Positions 23,911-33,595 of a stretch of 64,000 nt of DNA are shown one piece after another (positions within the stretch are counted from its first letter, which is position 1; every line of letters begins with the position of its first letter). Source of the DNA: Nematostella vectensis (taxonomy: Eukaryota > Cnidaria > Anthozoa > Actiniaria > Edwardsiidae); the NCBI RefSeq assembly GCF_932526225.1, contig NC_064036.1:8315519-8379518 (forward strand). The letters run 5' to 3'. The position numbers were made by a program, and so were the translations under genes. Below the pieces are notes generated by a model that searched no databases, had not been told where the DNA came from, and saw only the letters and a program-made list of their open reading frames with translations.

Positions 23911-24657
23911 AGCTAAATCAATAAAACTAAGAAAACGATTAGCAACATTTCCAACACGTGATTAAATGCCTAAACTAGCACAAATATCCAGAACTTGCGT
24001 ATTTGCTAATTGTTACAGGTAGAATATTAAACTTTTATAACATTGCTTTCTATCTATACTAAATATCTAAACTTCTATATTCGTTAACTAAAATTACTAA
24101 AATCAGTATTATCCTACATAACCTATCATAACAATGTAAAGCTAGTCGCCAGCTAGACGCCAAGTCTTCGATGGTCATTTTACAAAATCCATTTATTACT
24201 TTTTTAACCGTTCGATGTGAGACTTTAAAACCATAAAAAGTATTTGTTTTATTTGACAGACCATTTAATATAGACATTATGGTCACTTCGCATGATTTTG
24301 ACTGTTATCAAACTTTCAAAAAAATTCTCAACACCAAATTTTAAACAAACTCTCTTCTCCCAAGTACCCCTTTAACCCTAACCAAATGTAGGTTCATATT
24401 TCCATGAAGGTTATTGGCTCTTTTAATAACTTCTTGTCTTTCTTTTTCTCAGGTTGTTGATTTATGACAGATAATTATGGGGCACGTTATCTCGATACGA
24501 GTTTTGATGCGATGGTCTTGTCACCTCGACGACGCATATACGGTACACAGACTCAGGGATCTTTTATAAACCATTTGACGTTTTGACGTATTTTAAGGTC
24601 TTTAAAGAAAACAAAATAAATGTAACGTTTCCGAGCATTTTTTTTTAAAGGACAATC

Positions 24658-24870
24658 ACCACCGTACTTTGCGTATATGGGGTCCGTCCCACTCGATGTC
24701 ATATATGACAACACCGAATCGATTCCTTAGAATACTGAAAACAATCGAGTGTCAGTCTTCCTCTACTACTGTAACTTACTCTTCTATATTTCCAAGGAAT
24801 CAACTCGGTGGTCCGCTTGTCATATACGACAACAATTGTGACTGAGCTGATATACGCAAAATAGAGTGGT
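24658..24870. mobile_element. ~213-bp hairpin MITE
   Basis: A long imperfect inverted repeat: the left arm has TTTGCGTATAT and GTCATATATGACAACA followed by ATCGATTCCTT, and the right arm carries their inverted counterparts (AAGGAATCAACTCGGTGGT, TGTCATATACGACAA, ATATACGCAAAATAGAGTGG). No coding sequence is present. The exact ends are uncertain by a few bases. Confidence 0.5.
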
Positions 24871-25140
24871 TTGCAAATACATATTTTTTTTAGATTTTGT
24901 ACTAAACCCCCAAAACTTCGACTTGATTTGCACGTGCGTCGCGCCTCGCCTATTATTAATATCTCATTTTTATTTCAAAATTTGCAAACTAGAAGCATTG
25001 GTGATTATGTTCGCCAAAGATCAGATCGAGCGCACACTTTGAAAGGACTACTAAACGGGTCTCAATTTGAACGTGTTTTCTAAAACAATTACCCGCGAGA
25101 GGCCTTGAAAGTCAATCAAAGAACGTAACATGGTCTTAAT

Positions 25141-25337
25141 GCCTGGCTAAACATTCAAACATGTTTGTCAAACATGTTTGTCAAACATTGCGTTTGACGC
25201 AAATGTTTGTACGTTTAGCCACCCACAAAACATGGCACTAAATTGGCTTTTTCAACACGTTCAGATGTTTGAACCAGATCAAAACATTTTCATCAAACAT
25301 TTGTGTTGAATGTACATGTTTTATCGTTTAGCCAGGC
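25141..25337. mobile_element. ~197-bp MITE with GCCTGGCTAAAC ends
   Basis: The left end GCCTGGCTAAAC and the right end GTTTAGCCAGGC are perfect inverted 12-mers. Internally, the motif AAACATTTGTG / CAAATGTTTG and related ACATGTTT words are arranged palindromically. It is a non-coding hairpin element. Confidence 0.65.
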
Positions 25338-25798
25338 CTTTGAATAAAGTTAGAGTTGTTTTTTTAGCTTTGCGTTGTTGATTATTTTTAGTGCTTGTGT
25401 GCGTTTGTATCTCTTGTCTACTTTTTCGGCGCCCGGTGCTAAGCTAAAAAACAACTCCCTGTGAGCCTCTTAGGCACTTAAAGACATCCTAAGCGCGCAA
25501 GTAAACTATCAATTATAAATGCTCTCGAATGAGCTATACAAAACCAGCAGTTCCATTTCTAGCGGTTGCCCTGCTACACCTTTCCACTGACAAATATGTA
25601 TCTCCCCTTTGCCTAGCAAATTTTCTAAAATAACCCATTAAACTTATTAGTTAGTGATGTTTAATTTCTGGGAAAGCGGAAAATGACCAATGATTTTGTC
25701 TTTCTATTTCCATCAAGAATGATATTTAAAAAAAAAACATTAATTGAAAAAAACTGATTATTCTTGTCGTATACAAGTACATACATGATAAATGTGCG

Positions 25799-27079
25799 TC
25801 ATTGATTGGTGAGATTAAACATTTTTTGATCATGTATTTTACAGTTTTCGTCAATACCCCAAAACTTCTCTAAATCGTTGTAAACTTTTGGTTGTATCTG
25901 TAAGTTCAATGCCGCACACAGTAGGCATGTGTATGAACTCTCGAAATGTCTCGCGGAATATTTCTTTTTCCATGCAAAATACTCATTATAAGCCGTATCA
26001 TTTTTGTCTAAGTAATTTAAATAATCGGCCAATGCCTTTAGGGATGGAAAATCCATGACATTTATATAAGATCCCGGTACAGCCACATTGCTATCGTAGT
26101 TGGATCCCCCAAGCACTATCGGTACAATGTCTTGTTCCAGAGGTCCCCAATACTTTTCCGTGATATAATCTTTACAGTTCCTGTTCTCAAAAGAAAGCCT
26201 GAATTTATATCTTCTCATAAGGTTGTCACATTCCTTCGTAAATCGTCTACAGCTAGTCCCCTCGCTGTGTTTAGGAAATCGCGATCTACACCCACCGAAT
26301 ACGTGAACAGGAATCAGCTTACTCAGTTTTAAAGCAAGTTTCTCGCGCGGGTAACCGCAGTTACTAACAGGCCATACAATCAGTTTGTCCTTCCCCATAG
26401 CGTAATTCCTGTTACTAGTTCGCTTATTTGAAGGATCTTCATAATACATACCATACGGCGCAAAAATATCGGAGTCGCGTCTGTAGGTCATCGTCCAATT
26501 AAACATTCCGTTCAATTTATCGAGAGGTTTCCAAGTGTGGTGGGGATTTTCCAGTATGAAAAATACCCATCGTTGGCTTGGAGGCTTTTGTTTTATGAGC
26601 TCTTTCATGTGTTTCACTGATGGGAGGTCTCTACCGTGGAAAACTACGGCATCACTAATGGTGAGCTCGCTTTTGTTATACGTTAGGCGACAATGAAACA
26701 GTGGACTCACTGCTTTGTCGACAAAAGAGTTGAGAATATCGCTTGTTTTAAGAAATAACCATGGGAGGTCACCAAAAAATGACGTATATACCAGAATGAC
26801 CTTAGGTTTCTTACCCCACGCAAGGGAGTTAGAAAAACTTTTTGCCAGGTCTTCTAGGTTGTCTGGTTTAGCGTCTAGTCGGATGATCATTTTCTCAACA
26901 AGTTTTAGAACTGCTTGGCTTTGCGGGTTTTCGTTGAGCTCGAAGATCGATCTTAAGTCCATTCCGCGGTGAAATGGAGGGACAAGTGGCTCACTTTCTA
27001 AGCGATACAGAAAGAAAACGCCAACACTACAAGCTAGGATAAGCCCTAGCGCGCCGCCAATGGTCATACGACCAGACAT
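25799..27079 (-). CDS. Alpha-1,3-fucosyltransferase (GT10), intronless
   Basis: 426-residue type II Golgi membrane enzyme that transfers fucose from GDP-fucose to N-acetylglucosamine-containing glycans. It has a short cytosolic end, a membrane anchor at about residues 7-25 (IGGALGLILACSVGVFFLY) and a stem, then the GT10 domain. The order of hallmarks is KPKVILVYTSFF (91-102), AVVFHGRDLPS (144-154), RWVFFILENPHHTW (170-183), GMFNWTMTYRRDSDIFAPYG (191-210), SNCGYPREKLALKL (239-252), VHVFGGC (258-264) and the donor-binding core FRLSFENRNCKDYITEKYWG (293-312), followed by VPIVLGGSNYD and MDFPSLKALADYL. All key positions look intact. The start is the only ATG before the anchor. The first 54 codons and about 200 bp upstream recur at 28549-28923. 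Confidence 0.93.
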   Translation of the reverse strand: MSGRMTIGGALGLILACSVGVFFLYRLESEPLVPPFHRGMDLRSIFELNENPQSQAVLKLVEKMIIRLDAKPDNLEDLAKSFSNSLAWGKKPKVILVYTSFFGDLPWLFLKTSDILNSFVDKAVSPLFHCRLTYNKSELTISDAVVFHGRDLPSVKHMKELIKQKPPSQRWVFFILENPHHTWKPLDKLNGMFNWTMTYRRDSDIFAPYGMYYEDPSNKRTSNRNYAMGKDKLIVWPVSNCGYPREKLALKLSKLIPVHVFGGCRSRFPKHSEGTSCRRFTKECDNLMRRYKFRLSFENRNCKDYITEKYWGPLEQDIVPIVLGGSNYDSNVAVPGSYINVMDFPSLKALADYLNYLDKNDTAYNEYFAWKKKYSARHFESSYTCLLCAALNLQIQPKVYNDLEKFWGIDENCKIHDQKMFNLTNQ

Positions 27080-27283
27080 TGCTTTGCCTTTTCTCTGTGT
27101 CGAGGGTCGTTTTCACTACATGCAAACCCAACGTGGCAAGAGATCGTCTCCCCTGCCAACCCCGTGTTCAAGACTGCTATTTTACTTAAAAACGGATATA
27201 GAACTCTAAAGCTGCATTAAAAGTGATGTTACTATGGCAGAAAAAGCAAACGCTTTACGGTAGCGCTATCGTAATATACTCTC
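26917..27283. repeat. Fucosyltransferase 5' segment, parent copy of the duplication
   Basis: About 367 bp covering codons 1-54 of the fucosyltransferase, its 5' leader and proximal upstream DNA. It is nearly identical to 28549-28923, with a few substitutions and a small indel near 27215. The two copies are in direct orientation with 1.27 kb between them. Confidence 0.95.
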
Positions 27284-27356
27284 CATATATTTGTGTGTAC
27301 CTCCAACAAAAACCTCAGCTGGCGCCAGGCTCCCAGTCCTCACGACCACACGGTCG

Positions 27357-27492
27357 CGCATGCTCTATTACACCTCTGAGATGTAGGTCGCACATGCTCT
27401 ATTACACCACTGAGATGTTGGGTTGCACATTGCACATTACACCACTGAGATATTGGGTCCCACATGCTCTATTACACCACTGAGATGTTGGT
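27357..27492. repeat. ~36-bp minisatellite, four copies
   Basis: Four imperfect copies of a unit containing CATGCTCTATTACACCACTG and AGATGTTGGGT, just upstream of the parent copy of the fucosyltransferase promoter region. Confidence 0.85.
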
Positions 27493-28402
27493 TTGCTTTG
27501 GAGCGAGGAAAAAAGCCGCGGGTTGGGCAAGATGCTAGTACAATATACAATTAGTTAGCCCCAAGACAAATCATTCAAGGTTAGAGTAGGGTATTCCTGG
27601 AACCCCGAAATAAACCAACGAAGATAATGTAGTAACGAAAGATGTATAAATAAATACAGTTTATAAATAAAGTTTATTTCTACAAAGTGGCATTACTTTC
27701 CTTTTGTTATACTTGCTCCATCTGTAGGTTTTTATTATATATAAGTTATGAATGAAATGTAGAGATAATTGAGGGGAGTCTCCGATTTTTTTTTACCGCT
27801 GTAAGGGGGTGGGGGTCCGAAAAAGGGTACCATTATGGGGAGGGGGGGAATTATTCACGAGCCCTACTTTTTAGCTTTATTTCCTGATATGACCAAGTTT
27901 GCAGCACACATAGATATTGAATATTGAGCAGGATCAATGTATTCAATACTTTCATCTTCAAATTTTGGAGCATTCCAGCAACAAATCAACAGCACAACTC
28001 AGATTTATATAGAGTATTTCATACGTCTGAGATGTTCCCTTCTAGATACAGAGTAGTATGTTCACCAATTAAAAGAATTAGCTGTGTAGGCCTATATGTA
28101 CAAACTTTTCAACAGTTCAACAGTGATCGCTTTATAAACAGAGTCATATTTTTAGCGGAGCCCCTGCGAAACCCCATAGTCATAGGAATGAGGAAAGTGG
28201 CGTATAACTATACGATATAGTTTCCGTGGTCACGATGGGATACCTGTGGATTTTTTCCTGATGTGCCTCGCTCTCTGATTGCTCGAAAATTGAATGGCGC
28301 GGAAGGGGACGAGCGTAAAGTCACGGGTAAATTTTTCGCACACAGCTCACAACAACAACACCAAAAAAAAAACAACAACAAAAAAAAAACACGAAAACGA
28401 AC
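27493..28402. other. Intergenic, no gene recognised
   Basis: AT-rich with a G-rich tract near 27800-27850; nothing else supported. Confidence 0.4.
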
Positions 28403-29149
28403 ATGGAAAACGGCGAAGATGGAGGTAAGATTTTTATTTTCATCGTTACTTTTTTTACCGCAGTCTCCATGTAACCAAGGGATATTTTTAATACCGTTAC
28501 GACCACCGCGTTGTATTGAATGTTATTGGCACATATGAAACAACCCATGGCTTTGCGGGTTTTCGTTGAGCTCGAAGATCGATCTTAAGTCCATTCCGCG
28601 GTGAAATGGAGGGACAAGTGGCTCACTTTCTAAGCGATACAGAAAGAAAACGCCAACACTACAAGCTAGGATAAGCCCTAGCGCGCCGCCAATGGTCATA
28701 CGACCAGACATTGCTTTGCCTTTTCTCTGTGTCGAGGGTCGTTTTCACTACATGCAAACCCAACGTGGCAAGAGATCGTCTCCCCTGCCAACCCTGTGTT
28801 CAAGACTGCTATTTTACTTAAAAACGGATATAGAACTCTAAAGCTGCTGTAAATCATTAAAAGTGATGTACCTATGGCAGAAAAAGCAAACGCTTTACGG
28901 TAGCGCTATCGTAATATACTCTCAAAGGGGTAAGATATTTGTTAGGATGGAATAAAATATATAGAGAGAAATTTTTCTCAATAAGTTTATTCACAAAATT
29001 CTTAGTCAAAGCACCAATGAAAAGAGTTCATTAACAGTTTTTTTTTTTTGCATTCATATACTTTTTCTACATCAATAGGTGATCGAACAAGTGAGCCTCA
29101 CGTGACAGAGAAATATCTAGAAAGAGTGCAAAATAAAATTAATTTTTAA
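28403..29149 (+). CDS. Candidate two-exon 30-residue microprotein
   Basis: Exon 1 (28403-28424) reads MENGEDG and ends at a good donor (GTAAGA). Exon 2 (29079-29149) follows a pyrimidine-rich tract ending CAATAG, enters in the matching phase 1 and reads GDRTSEPHVTEKYLERVQNK then INF and a stop. The total is 93 nt. The hydrophilic peptide with Glu/Asp-rich start and an amphipathic-looking C-terminal half looks like real coding sequence rather than random codons. It may instead be the first two exons of a longer gene if a later donor is used. The fucosyltransferase 5' duplicate sits inside the intron. There is no homology recognition and evidence is limited to splice sites and frame. Confidence 0.3.
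28549..28923 (-). pseudogene. Duplicated 5' end of the fucosyltransferase (truncated copy)
   Basis: About 375 bp nearly identical to 26917-27283: the same leader, the same ATG (28711) and codons 1-54 encoding the membrane anchor. The frame then runs into unrelated sequence and stops after 62 codons. No catalytic domain follows, so it cannot make an enzyme. It could still act as a duplicate promoter. The near identity suggests a recent segmental duplication. Confidence 0.93.
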
Positions 29150-30137
29150 CTGAAAACTTTAATAAATAAAATACTTAGCTGTTTGCGATATAAACAAACT
29201 GAACACTCTTATCTTATATACATAGTTAATTAACTGTGGTAGTTTCCACGCGATTCATGTAAAATTGGTAAAAAATGGTAAAATGCCATTTTTAAACACT
29301 CATGGACATTTGTATAATCGCCTAAAATCTTGTGATAAACCTTCTTTTAATTTTTGTGAGACAAAGAATCATATTTATAAAAACGAATATCATTTATCAT
29401 TTTATGTGTTTTGCCGGAGTCTTTAATTAAGAATTCGAGCAAAGCCAGCGGCCATGGTCTTGCACGATTTATCAATTTTGAAAAAATCGCATAGATACTT
29501 GGCTAAAAGAACGAATTTTAGTGTAAAGATAAAGACACGCAGTTTTATTGTAAGTGCTACCACAAGAGGGCAAAGAACTAGGCCGAACGGCCTCAACTTT
29601 TGATTGGAAGGAAATCCCATAAAATTATTGATTGGTTGGAAGGAAATCCCATAAAATTATGTAAGCCTCTATTGGCCCACTTTTTACCGGGCAGTGGAAT
29701 GGTTTTCTCTTGTTTTTGTGTGACGCGCAATACCATGGTCACTAAGTTTCTAGAAAGTCAGCTAATTTAATTGCCATAACTACAGGCTGAGCTTCATGTG
29801 AATCACAAACATATAATGAAATCTCGTAAAAAGGATATAGCATAAACGGATAAATTAATTTTGGTAGTTTCACCTCCCTCCTCGATATTTCTTTAAAAAT
29901 ACCTCGCATACTTAAAAGCGTGATTTTTGCCTATAATTGAAGGCAAATTAATAGTGGAGCCGGCGCCGCGGAGCTCCATTGGTATAGAAATTGGATAACT
30001 GGGCGACTGACTTTTAGTGGTCATGGCGTTTTATGTCACACACTGCACGTCCACGTGACTAGGCCATGAGAACAGGCTAACTGATTGACGTTTCTCGCTT
30101 GCCAAAAATAGCCCCAACATGTAAGGCTACGCCACGA

Positions 30138-30170
<33 letters not shown>

Positions 30171-32250
30171 GATGGCCGCGCCAGATTTTTGATAATGATA
30201 ATAGCAAACAAAATCATTTTCTCAGGATCATCACACAATTGACCATGTACTCGTGTTTTTTTTATTGTCATTTTTTCTGTTGAGTAAGGAGTCGAAATAC
30301 GCAAAACTATTCTGCTGTCTTTAGCGAAAATTATCGAACCGAAATTAGCAAACTAAGTATTATTTCTATCAGCATATGTCGCTCTTCAAAAGGGTATCTT
30401 ATTTTATCTACATCATGTTCGATTGAACAGCTATTTTATTTCAAAGATGCCATATTCAAACTTTGTCTAAAGTAGGGAGTTTTTTTTCTGGTACAGCAAT
30501 GATATGCTCAATAGGGGCTTAGAGATCAAAAGCAAGATTATACAAACTAAGAACAAACTTACTTATGAACAAACAAACTTCTTCAAATAGAAGTCCGTAA
30601 AGAGAACAGTTTTATATCAAAGTAGCATGGTATGCACGGAATAAGCCCTTTTTTGAAAGGGAATTCTAAATTTAAAGTGGAACGAGAAATGCTTATTTTG
30701 CTTATAAATCTTAAGACCATTGTCTAAACAAGTTAATATCATTTCAAAGTTTGGAGTTGTTATGGGCAGTATTGTAAATATTTATAAAATTTACAGTATG
30801 TGGGTACCCTGAGTTTATATATAATTATCCTGTTCAAGAAAACCTTTTCAACAAAAACAACTATTTCTGGCTCAATTTCTTGATATGAGAAGCTCTGGGT
30901 AAGTTGCAAACTTGCTTTTTATGTTAATTGAGGTATAATAAACAAAAACTAAATTACTGGTTTGCTTACTCCACAAATCCTGACTACTTGAGAGCGGGCC
31001 TAACGCAAAACTTCTTTCTACCGAAATGCTGATGTATTAGCTGTGTGCAGAGAACGAAGAGGGTAAATAACAAGGCACATTAGAATGTGTAATTTGTCAT
31101 TTTATTTTCATAGAAAATAAGCAATTTTTGGACTATGATATCCGAAAGTAGCGTTGTCTTACTGTACACAGGCAAGGATAAATTCCTTATTTAAAAAACA
31201 TCAATACATCGATAAATGTTTTCTCTATCTAAATAAAGATAGAAGGTCATTTGTTTGTCAAGGTTGCATTTTCTCGCGTTATTAAAAATTAAAAGCTACC
31301 GCTCATTTAGCTCATGTAAGACCTTGAGCGGCTACCCCTCATTTAGCCACTGCGTAAATTATAATTTCCAAAGTCTATGAATAGATAGGCTAAATAGTTA
31401 TTGAAATGCTAGTTTTATCGATGTCTGTAGTCAACTTGCACCCCAAACATGGCTGTGGCATAGGCATTTTTCGAACAGAAAAAGAACAAGTAAGTAAATA
31501 AAGTCTCGTTTTGCAGAAAAACTTCTAATTATTTCACAAAGCTGTTTATATTTTTTTTAGGTGCACTGTGACAGCTAAGTGTCAAATCATTTGACAGAGA
31601 TGAAACCTGATTTGTTGGAAGGAAATCCCATAAAATTATGTTAGCTTTGATTGGCCCACTTTTTACCGGGCAGTGGAATGTTTTTCTCTGTTACTCTTTT
31701 GAGAAAAACCCAGGACCTCCTAAACCGAGACGTAGATTTTCTCTAAATTTTCATCAAATGTTTTTGTTAGGTGGCTACAAAACTGGCATAGTGAGAAACC
31801 CAGTGCAGCAGGGGTTTATCACCAGTTCGCCAACGAATTACGCGTCTTTTTCACTCATTTTCTTCAGTTTGTAGAAAGACACTAGGCGTGGTTAATGATT
31901 AACCAGGTTAATATCATTAGATATTCCCACACCACCATAGCTTCACTTTATTTTGAATATGTTTATATTTGCGTTTCTCTCAAAAGTGTTTGATTTCTCA
32001 ACTGCATTCCAAAGTGGAACGGACTCTGTGGACTCAGTTACCTAGATAGGAGAATATGAGCGGGCAACTTTTGACGCTGGTATCTCCTAAACCGAGAGGT
32101 AGAATTTTTTTAAATTTTCATCAAATGTTCCTTATTAGGTGCCTAACAGAACTGGCATAGTGAGAAACCCAGTGCAGCAGGGGTTCATCACCAGTTCGCG
32201 AACGAATTACGCGTCTGTTTTACTTATTTTCGTGGTTAATCATTTACAAA
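29150..32250. other. Repeat-rich intergenic region
   Basis: No gene recognised. It contains two direct copies of a block with GGAAGGAAATCCCATAAAAT and GGCCCACTTTTTACCGGGCA (about 29600-29715 and 31612-31692), a run of about 32 A (30138-30169), and two direct copies of a 150-165-bp unit at 31712-31875 and 32083-32231. These look like remnants of a dispersed retroelement or satellite. Confidence 0.5.
31712..32231. repeat. Direct repeat pair, ~150-165 bp each
   Basis: The units 31712-31875 and 32083-32231 share CCTCCTAAACCGAGA-like starts, TAAATTTTCATCAAATGTT, AGTGAGAAACCCAGTGCAGC and ACGAATTACGCGTCT. They are separated by about 210 bp. No coding potential is conserved between copies. Confidence 0.8.
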
Positions 32251-32257
32251 GTTAATA

Positions 32258-33343
32258 CAAGAGACCACGATATAAGAGAACGAATCCCCGTGGCCCATGA
32301 TGCCGTCCATGAAAGTTATTTTTAGATTGCGCGAGCTTGTCAATCATAGCATGCATATATGGTTCATCGCGCCATATTTGGTTATTGGCACCTCACGAGC
32401 TAGTACATTTTCACAATATTTTTTCCCTCTGCACTTCTTGACTTCGTTCGCTACCTGTTTTTATCCTTTTAGCTGCTTTTCATAGCTCATGATTACAATG
32501 CTACCTGTAGGGTGGTGTCCTGGTATCTGTAAAGTTATCTAATGTTAAGTTATCTAAATGTTATATAAATAATTGAACGGGAAGACGTCGGGGAGACGGC
32601 GAATTTGGAGTTCATTCAAGATGCATCAGGCTGACTCTTAAAAGTTCTTTTTCTCTTCAATATGGTGAGATGGAAAACCTAGGCATTCTCAGTCTATGCT
32701 ATGTATTTAAATACAAGAAGGCCTTTATTTTTCTTTGATTTACAATACTTTTAGATGAATGAATTCATGTCACTCAAGAAACCCTTGTCACCGGAATAAG
32801 ATTTACTTCATTATGGAGACTTGAAATCTTTTATTTGTGAAATACCTGTCTTAATAACCACAATATCGATGTGAATATAATGGTATTAAGTTCTAGATGT
32901 ATCTTTTTCATTAAAAGGGAATTGGAAGAGAATTGTGTGTTGTAAACACAGATTTATGATTGATTGTTGTTTTGTACTTGCGAATCAGCCGTGAAAACTT
33001 TTACTGGGGAAGTTGATCCCTGCGCCTAAAATCACCCATTCTATGCATTTCAATGTCCGAGAAACGGTTGATTGGATCCAGCGTACTCTATGGAAGATCA
33101 TATTCACAGCGTTTGTAAAAAAGGATGGTTTTCGGTCAAAAAGATTTCCATAACATCCTTTGCCGGTTCACATCGCTCAAGATGTGATCGCGTGTTTGAC
33201 TCATGTTGCTAGGAAACGTGAGCGCTAACCAATCAGAAGCGTATCTAAAAATAACTGCTTGTTCTAAAAATAGCTTTCACGGACGTCATCATTGGAACAT
33301 ACCCTATTACGGGGGATTCGTTCTCTTACATCATGGTCTCTTG
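32258..33343. mobile_element. 1,086-bp DNA element with 7-bp target duplication upstream of USP48
   Basis: Terminal inverted repeats of about 60 bp begin CAAGAGACCA and continue through TAAGAGAACGAATCCCC with few mismatches. Inside them, a second palindromic block carries GTCCATGAAAGTTATTTTTAG and its inverted counterpart. The exact 7-bp repeat GTTAATA flanks both ends (32251-32257, 33344-33350). There is no transposase frame, so it is non-autonomous. Its right end lies about 250 bp before the USP48 start codon. Confidence 0.75.
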
Positions 33344-33595
33344 GTTAATATGATGTCATAAGTGCTAGCTAGCTTGTCACTTCAATTTCTATTCCTTTGA
33401 CCCCATTTTGCATGTTTAACAACAGGATAATTTGGCATAGAATTGTTCCATCGAATTTCGTGCGTTTATGGGGGCTTGCCAGAATATTACGCGCAAGTGC
33501 TCACGGGTAGGGTGTTTAATCCAGCAGTTCACTGGTGTATCTTATGCGCGCGCAGTTAAAAGCGCGCGGGGAATACAACAATCAAAAAATCCAAT

